Positions 59,280-64,000 of a stretch of 64,000 bases of DNA are shown here, in pieces. Every line of letters begins with the position of its first letter. The first letter of the stretch is position 1. The position numbers and the translations under genes were made by a program. Source of the DNA: Pseudomonas sp. CCI4.2 (GTDB taxonomy: Bacteria; Pseudomonadota; Gammaproteobacteria; Pseudomonadales; Pseudomonadaceae); contig NZ_CP133781.1 in assembly GCF_034350045.1 (NCBI RefSeq), positions 4,636,501-4,700,500 on the forward strand, given 5' to 3'. Below the pieces are notes generated by a model. The model saw only the letters and a list, made by a program, of their open reading frames with translations. It had not been told where the DNA came from and ran no database searches.

Positions 59280-60332
59280 ATGTTCAAAGCCATTGGTTAC
59301 GCCGCTCAATCAGCGACCGCACCCCTAGCCCCCATGACGTTCGAACGCCGCACTCCACGCGCCGATGACGTGGCCCTTGAGGTCCTGTTCTGCGGCGTGT
59401 GCCACTCCGACATTCACCAGGCACGCAACGAATGGGGCTTCGCCAGCTACCCATTGATGCCCGGCCATGAAATTGTCGGCAAAGTCACCTCAGTCGGCGC
59501 AGACGTCAGCAAATACAAAGTCGGCGACATCGTCGGCGTTGGTTGCCTGGTCGACTCTTGCCGCACCTGCGAAGCCTGTGAAGCCAATCTTGAGCAATAT
59601 TGCCTCGACGGCCCGACTCAGACTTACGCTTCCCGCGACCGCGTTGATGGCACCCTGACCATGGGCGGCTATTCAAACGCCATGGTAGTCAGCGAGCGTT
59701 TCGTAGTGCGTATTCCAGAGAAACTGGACTTGGCCAGCGCTGCACCAATCCTGTGTGCCGGTATCACCACCTACTCGCCGCTGAAGCATTTCGGTGTCAA
59801 GCCGGGCGACAAGGTTGGCGTACTCGGCATGGGCGGTCTGGGCCACATGGGCATCAAGTTCGCCAAGGCCATGGGCGCTGAAGTCACCCTGTTCACCCGT
59901 TCCGAAGCCAAGGCTGAAGAAGGCCGTCGTCAAGGCGCGGACCACGTGATCGTTTCCACCAATGAGAACCAGATGAAGGACGCCGCTGGGCGTTTCAACT
60001 TTTTGCTGGACACCATTCCGGTGCAACACGACCTCAACCCGTACCTGCAAACCCTGCGTTTCGACGGCGTGCATATCCTGGTGGGCTTGATCGAACCGAT
60101 TGATCCGCCTGTGCACGGCTTCAACTTGGTGGCCAAACGTCGCGTCATCGCAGGTTCAATGATCGGCGGCTTGGCGGAAACTCAGGAAGTGCTGGATTTC
60201 TGCGCGGAACACGGCATCACTTGCGACATCGAAATGCTCGACATCAAGAACATCAACGAAGCCTTTGAGCGCGTCGTCAAAGGCGACGTGAAGTACCGCT
60301 TCGTGATCGACATGAAAACGTTGAAAGCCTGA
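59280..60332 (+). CDS. Zinc-dependent alcohol dehydrogenase (YahK-like)
   Basis: 350 residues. Catalytic zinc site Cys41 (GVCHSDIH), His63-Glu64 (GHEIVG); structural zinc cysteines 94, 97, 100, 108 (CRTCEACEANLEQYC). NAD(P) Rossmann motif GMGGLGHMG. Close to the YahK/AdhC cinnamyl-alcohol type that reduces aldehydes with NADPH. ATG 59280 follows GAGG. Probably induced by the divergent AraC regulator. Confidence 0.94.
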   Translation: MFKAIGYAAQSATAPLAPMTFERRTPRADDVALEVLFCGVCHSDIHQARNEWGFASYPLMPGHEIVGKVTSVGADVSKYKVGDIVGVGCLVDSCRTCEACEANLEQYCLDGPTQTYASRDRVDGTLTMGGYSNAMVVSERFVVRIPEKLDLASAAPILCAGITTYSPLKHFGVKPGDKVGVLGMGGLGHMGIKFAKAMGAEVTLFTRSEAKAEEGRRQGADHVIVSTNENQMKDAAGRFNFLLDTIPVQHDLNPYLQTLRFDGVHILVGLIEPIDPPVHGFNLVAKRRVIAGSMIGGLAETQEVLDFCAEHGITCDIEMLDIKNINEAFERVVKGDVKYRFVIDMKTLKA

Positions 60333-61157
60333 TCAGGGCCTTGCCCCTAACTCGGCCGAGAGTCGCGCTGCGGCGTCTTTGATCAGCGGAATCAACTCGG
60401 CCATTTTCTCCAAGGGCATATAGGGCAAGGTACTGGCGATGCTGATGCCGGCGACAATCACGTTGCTGGCGTCACGCACCGGCGCTGCCACACAGCGAAT
60501 CGACGGTTCGTTGTCTTCCAGATCAAACGCATAGCCCCCCGCCACATACTCCTGCATCCGCTGCTGAAACTGCTCCCACGACTGCTCTCGGTGCTGCGGC
60601 CACAACGTCGCTTTGCCATCGACCGGCAGGCTGATGTGGTACAAGCGACGCCATTCCTCCGGCACACAATCAATCATCAGCGCTTTACCAATCCCGGTGC
60701 GCGCCAACGGCATGCGATGGCCTACCCGCGAACGCATTTCCGGTCCATTGCGGCCGGGATTTTTGTGCAGGTACAGCACGTCATCGCCTTCACGAATCGC
60801 CAGATGCACGGTGTCACCGGTCAGCGAGGACAGTTCGTCCAGGTACGGACGCGCCAATATCGCCAGCGGCACTTCTTCGCGGGCCTGAAAACCCAACTCG
60901 ATCAGCTTGGGGCCCAACAAATAACCCACGTGGGGCATTACGCGCAGATAACGCTCGTCCACCAGGCAACTGACCAGCCTGTGGGTGGTGCTGCGCGTGG
61001 TACCGATGATGCGCGCGATCTCCTTGAGGTCGCGGGCACCGCTAGCGACTGCCTGGACCACGCCAAGACCGCGCAACAGTGTTTGGGTCCCGGTGGGTGC
61101 CGCGTCCTTGTCTTTGACCGCGCCGTTGTTCGCCGTGGCGATTGAGTCGTGTGGCAT
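60333..61157 (-). CDS. IclR-family regulator, likely of galactonate catabolism
   Basis: 274 residues. Winged HTH (about 22-85, LKEIARIIGTTRSTTHRLVSCLVDERYL) and an IclR effector-binding domain (about 95-270; MPLARTGIGKAL, GYAFDLEDNEPSIRCVAAPVRD). It ends the dgo cluster on the minus strand, downstream of the transporter, separated from it by a terminator. E. coli uses a GntR protein (DgoR) here, so this is a different regulator for the same pathway. Confidence 0.92.
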   Translation of the reverse strand: MPHDSIATANNGAVKDKDAAPTGTQTLLRGLGVVQAVASGARDLKEIARIIGTTRSTTHRLVSCLVDERYLRVMPHVGYLLGPKLIELGFQAREEVPLAILARPYLDELSSLTGDTVHLAIREGDDVLYLHKNPGRNGPEMRSRVGHRMPLARTGIGKALMIDCVPEEWRRLYHISLPVDGKATLWPQHREQSWEQFQQRMQEYVAGGYAFDLEDNEPSIRCVAAPVRDASNVIVAGISIASTLPYMPLEKMAELIPLIKDAAARLSAELGARP

Positions 61158-61183
61158 ATCAGCGCCTTATCCATTCAAAAAGC

Positions 61184-61203
61184 GGGCGGCATTATCGCCG
61201 CCC
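61184..61203 (-). terminator. Terminator after the MFS transporter gene
   Basis: GGGCGGC (61184-61190), loop ATTATC, GCCGCCC (61197-61203), followed on the minus strand by GCTTTTTG. It lies 11 bp past the transporter stop, before the IclR gene. Confidence 0.8.
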
Positions 61204-61214
61204 ACGTGCAGGGC

Positions 61215-62525
61215 TTACAACTCGATGCGCTCGACCTTGCCCACCAGCAAGATGTAGGACAGCGCGCCGACCAAAGCCAGCACCGCGACGTAGGTGATGG
61301 CCGGTGCGAAGGAATCGCCGGTTGCCAAGAAGCCGATCACAATCGGCGTGGTAATGGCCGACAAATTACCGATGAAGTTGAAGGTGCCGCCGGTTAAACC
61401 GAGCAACCGCGCCGGGGCCAAGGTGGACACCAGTGACCAGGTGATGGACGCCAAGCCATTACCGAAAAACGCCAAGGCGAGAAAGGCAATCACCAACGGT
61501 GTCGATTCAACGTAGTTAGCGCCGATGATCGAAGTGGAAATCAGCAACCCACCGATGATCGGCAGCTTGCGGGCGAAACCCACACTGTTGCCCCGGCGAA
61601 TCAGCCAATCGGAAAAGAACCCCGAGCACAGCACCCCCACGAACGCGGCGAGAAACGGCAGCGATGCCAACAGCCCGGACTTGATAAAGTCCATGCCACG
61701 GTATTTCACCAGGTAGGTGGGAAACCACGTCAGGAAAAACCACAGCGTGGAGTTCAAGCAAAACTGGCCCAGGTAAATACCCCATAGCTTGCGTTTGCTC
61801 AGTACGATCCTCAGGTCCAACCAACTGAAACGGCGTTTCTCTTTCTCGGTAGTGGCCTGGATATCCACCAACCCTCCACCGTCGCGGATCAGCTCGATTT
61901 CCGCCTCATTGATGCCCCTGAAGTCACGCGGCTCGCGATACACCGCAAACCAAATCAGCGCCCAAATCACACCAACTACACCCGTACTGACGAAGACCAT
62001 TTGCCAGCCGAATTGCGCTTGCAGCCACGCCAATACCGGGGTTAGAAAGGCCAGGCCGACGAATTGGCCAGAGGTGTAAAAGCCAATGGCAGTTGCCCGT
62101 TCACGCTCTGGAAACCAGGTGGTGACGACGCGACTGTTGATGGGGTACGCAGGGGCTTCCATCGCCCCGACTGCCAAGCGCAGGAAGAACAGCGCAATAA
62201 AGCTGGCGGCGAATCCCAGCAGGACAGTGGCCAGTGACCACAACAGCAGCGCGGCCGTGTACAGAATCCGCGGTGGTACGCGGTCAACCAGCCAACCCCC
62301 GGGGAGTTGCATGGCGGCGTAAGTCCAACCGAAAGCGGAGAAAATCAGGCCGACGTGAATCGGATCGATGCCCAACTCAGTGGTCAAGGCCGGAGCGGCA
62401 ATCGACAGGTTGCTGCGGTCGAGATAATTGATCACCACGGTGATGAACAGCAGCACCATGATGAAGAAACGCTTACGGCTGGGCGTTACAAGCGACGCCT
62501 TACCCGCGAAGGCTTGAGGTTGCAT
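61215..62525 (-). CDS. MFS transporter, D-galactonate/hexuronate type
   Basis: 436 residues with 12 predicted transmembrane helices of the anion:cation symporter (ACS) family. N-terminal VVINYLDRSNLSIAAPAL is the DgoT/GudP/ExuT hallmark; VDRVPPRILYTAALLLWSLAT is the loop 2-3 motif. Its place between dgoD and the IclR regulator argues for D-galactonate:H+ symport. dgoT would be the E. coli name; not asserted as a symbol because related sugar acids are possible. Confidence 0.9.
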   Translation of the reverse strand: MQPQAFAGKASLVTPSRKRFFIMVLLFITVVINYLDRSNLSIAAPALTTELGIDPIHVGLIFSAFGWTYAAMQLPGGWLVDRVPPRILYTAALLLWSLATVLLGFAASFIALFFLRLAVGAMEAPAYPINSRVVTTWFPERERATAIGFYTSGQFVGLAFLTPVLAWLQAQFGWQMVFVSTGVVGVIWALIWFAVYREPRDFRGINEAEIELIRDGGGLVDIQATTEKEKRRFSWLDLRIVLSKRKLWGIYLGQFCLNSTLWFFLTWFPTYLVKYRGMDFIKSGLLASLPFLAAFVGVLCSGFFSDWLIRRGNSVGFARKLPIIGGLLISTSIIGANYVESTPLVIAFLALAFFGNGLASITWSLVSTLAPARLLGLTGGTFNFIGNLSAITTPIVIGFLATGDSFAPAITYVAVLALVGALSYILLVGKVERIEL

Positions 62526-62568
62526 GGCGAGTGCCTCTTTTTATGGTTATTTGAGGGCGCTGTAGAAC

Positions 62569-62649
62569 CTGCGGGAGTAGGCTTGCCTGCGAATGGCAGA
62601 ATGCGGTGTGTCAGACAAACCGCATTCGCAGGCAAGCCTGCTCCCACAG
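62569..62649. repeat. REP doublet between transporter and dgoD
   Basis: Left arm GGGAGTAGGCTTGCCTGCG (62573-62591), right arm CGCAGGCAAGCCTGCTCCC (62627-62645). The centre contains GCGGTGTGTCAGACAAACCGC, a word shared with 11777-11801 and 29671-29696. It will form a hairpin in the dgo transcript. Confidence 0.88.
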
Positions 62650-62669
62650 TATTTAGTCAGTTTTACGGT

Positions 62670-63818
62670 CTACCACTCAGCAAAACTGCCATCGGCGTGG
62701 CGCCAGATCGGGTTGCGCCAGCGGTGGCCGATGGCCGCGCGTTCAATGACGTATTCCTCGTTGATTTCAATGCCCAACCCCGGGCCGTTAGGGATCTTCA
62801 CCATGCCTTTGTCGTAATCGAACACTTCGGGATTTTTGATGTAGTCCAGCAGGTCGTTGCTTTCGTTGTAGTGGATGCCCAGGCTTTGCTCCTGAATGAA
62901 CGCGTTGTAACAGACCGCGTCCAGCTGCAAACACGCCGCCAGAGCAATCGGCCCCAACGGGCAGTGCAACGCCAGCGCAACGTCGTAGGCTTCGGCCATG
63001 TTGGCAATTTTGCGGGTTTCGGTGATACCGCCCGCGTGGGACGCATCCGGTTGAATGATGTCGACATAACCCTCACTCAAGATCCGCTTGAAATCCCAAC
63101 GCGAGAACAACCGCTCACCCAGGGCAATCGGGGTGCTGGTCAGCGGCGCCAATTCCTTGAGCGCTTCATAGTTCTCGCTGAGCACCGGTTCTTCGATGAA
63201 CATCAGCTTGAACTGATCCAGCTCTTTCATCAGAACCTTGGCCATGGGCTTGTGGACCCGGCCGTGGAAGTCAACGCCAATGCCGACGTTAGGCCCGACG
63301 GCTTCGCGCACAGCGGCGACATTGGCGAGCGCCAGCTCAACTTTTTCAAAGGAATCTAGAAATTGCAGCTCTTCGGTGCCGTTCATCTTCACCGCAGTAA
63401 AACCGCGCTCCACCGCATCTTTGGCCGCCTTCGCGGTTTCTGCAGGTCGATCGCCGCCGATCCATGAATACACGCGAATCTTGTCGCGCACCTGGCCGCC
63501 CAGCAAGTCGCTGACCGAAACGCCCAGCGCCTTGCCCTTGATGTCCCACAGCGCTTGATCGATACCCGCCAGCGCGCTCATGTGAATCGCGCCACCCCGG
63601 TAGAAGCCGCCGCGATAGAGCACCGTCCAGATGTCTTCAATGTTGCGTGGGTCTTTGCCGATCAAGTAATCAGACAATTCTTCTACCGCTGCGGCCACCG
63701 TGTGTGCACGACCTTCGACCACCGGCTCGCCCCAACCGGTGACGCCTTCGTCGGTTTCTATCTTGAGAAACAGCCAGCGCGGCGGGACGATGTACGTCGT
63801 AAGTTTGATGATTTTCAT
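62670..63818 (-). CDS. dgoD: D-galactonate dehydratase
   Basis: Dehydrates D-galactonate to 2-dehydro-3-deoxy-D-galactonate. It has 382 residues, same length as the E. coli enzyme. Enolase-superfamily (mandelate racemase subgroup): metal ligands in GIGVDFHGRVHKPM (Asp and His), FIEEPVLSEN and ALGERLFSRW, and the catalytic His in QPDASHAGGITE. It starts 45 bp after the end of dgoA in the same orientation. Confidence 0.96.
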   Translation of the reverse strand: MKIIKLTTYIVPPRWLFLKIETDEGVTGWGEPVVEGRAHTVAAAVEELSDYLIGKDPRNIEDIWTVLYRGGFYRGGAIHMSALAGIDQALWDIKGKALGVSVSDLLGGQVRDKIRVYSWIGGDRPAETAKAAKDAVERGFTAVKMNGTEELQFLDSFEKVELALANVAAVREAVGPNVGIGVDFHGRVHKPMAKVLMKELDQFKLMFIEEPVLSENYEALKELAPLTSTPIALGERLFSRWDFKRILSEGYVDIIQPDASHAGGITETRKIANMAEAYDVALALHCPLGPIALAACLQLDAVCYNAFIQEQSLGIHYNESNDLLDYIKNPEVFDYDKGMVKIPNGPGLGIEINEEYVIERAAIGHRWRNPIWRHADGSFAEW

Positions 63819-63863
63819 GGGTGCGCTCTCTTATTGGAGGCGACGCTCGGGGCGTCGATCAGA

Positions 63864-64000
63864 TCAATGCAATTCGTTCCAGGCCGACACGTAGGCCTTG
63901 GCCCGCTCCTCGACATCGGCAGCGCTCATGCCGGGTGTGAACAACCCGGAACCCAAACCAAAGCCCGACACACCGGCGTCGATGAACACCTGCATGTTGT
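63864..64000 (-). CDS. dgoA: 2-dehydro-3-deoxy-6-phosphogalactonate aldolase, 5' part cut by window
   Basis: The last 45 codons of a minus-strand gene. NMQVFIDAGVSGFGLGSGLF, then TPGMSAADVEERAKAYVSAW, matches the C-terminal end of KDPGal aldolase (AGFGLGSxLY motif; the final helix). It cleaves KDPGal to pyruvate and glyceraldehyde 3-phosphate. Together with dgoD and the transporter it places the galactonate pathway here; dgoK is expected just outside the window. Confidence 0.85.
   Translation of the reverse strand, partial: NMQVFIDAGVSGFGLGSGLFTPGMSAADVEERAKAYVSAWNELH

Noticed and set aside
62307..63359. 350-codon frame antisense to dgoD
   Set aside because: Shadow of dgoD and of the REP doublet; composition unlike a folded protein.
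1..64000. CRISPR arrays, tRNA/rRNA genes, prophage or integrative element
   Set aside because: No regularly spaced repeats, no tRNA-like cloverleaf recognised, no phage structural, integrase or conjugation genes.

Overview
This window is chromosomal DNA of a Pseudomonas. It most resembles the P. fluorescens / P. syringae side of the genus, but the species cannot be fixed from sequence alone. Support for the genus comes from the block gltA / sdhCDAB / sucAB / lpdG / sucCD / brnQ / htpG / dienelactone hydrolase / fabB-fabA / hybrid kinase / gpsA, which as I recall follows the order in P. aeruginosa PAO1. Pseudomonas-type REP hairpins and two Pseudomonas regulatory RNAs (a CrcY-type and a PrrF-type sRNA) support it too. 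I see no tRNA, rRNA, CRISPR array, prophage or complete insertion sequence.

Layout. 1-10.2 kb: acyl-CoA/leucine catabolism. A truncated acyl-CoA dehydrogenase gene diverges from a LysR regulator. Then come liuR and liuE, a CrcY-type sRNA gene with a sigma-54 promoter, and liuABCD, which together take isovaleryl-CoA to acetoacetate and acetyl-CoA. 10.2-10.4 kb: a PrrF-type iron-responsive sRNA with a Fur box. 10.4-15 kb: an M14 carboxypeptidase, then a catalase-like haem protein plus cytochrome b561 diverging from an ECF sigma/anti-sigma pair, with matching ECF promoters in both directions. 15.4-21.5 kb: gpsA-DUF4389-sixA on the minus strand, and a hybrid histidine kinase, fabA and fabB on the plus strand. 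21.7-27.3 kb: a probable operon of a periplasmic sugar-binding-like protein, a membrane GAF-GGDEF-EAL protein, an OsmC protein and a pirin. 27.6-29.8 kb: an unrecognised two-gene pair, followed by a broken second copy of its downstream gene, an IS66 transposase remnant and REP sequences. 29.8-35.3 kb: dienelactone hydrolase, htpG with a sigma-32 promoter, two PaaI-type thioesterases, a small lipoprotein and brnQ.

35.6-48.7 kb: the TCA-cycle block. All genes of succinate dehydrogenase, 2-oxoglutarate dehydrogenase and succinyl-CoA synthetase lie on the minus strand and diverge from gltA on the plus strand. 48.7-54.3 kb: small envelope proteins (START, YkgJ, lipoproteins, an OmpA/DUF4398/solute-binding cassette) and a MocR regulator. 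54.4-58.1 kb: etfBA diverging from the ETF:ubiquinone oxidoreductase gene. This is the electron outlet for the acyl-CoA dehydrogenases at the left end, and a PsrA-like operator lies in the divergent promoter region. 58.2-60.3 kb: an AraC regulator diverging from a zinc alcohol dehydrogenase. 60.3-64 kb: a D-galactonate cluster (IclR regulator, MFS transporter, dgoD, and dgoA cut by the window end).

Common theme: branched-chain and fatty acyl-CoA oxidation feeds electrons through ETF/ETF-QO and carbon into the TCA block. The two sRNAs are the natural controllers of this metabolism: CrcY for carbon preference, by titrating Hfq/Crc, and PrrF for iron sparing of Fe-S and haem enzymes. The most interesting observations are the CrcY-type gene lying inside the leucine cluster directly upstream of a liuA leader that itself carries a Crc/Hfq target motif; the binding-protein/GGDEF-EAL pair that resembles TorT/TorS sensing redirected to c-di-GMP; and the unknown gene pair with a decayed second copy.
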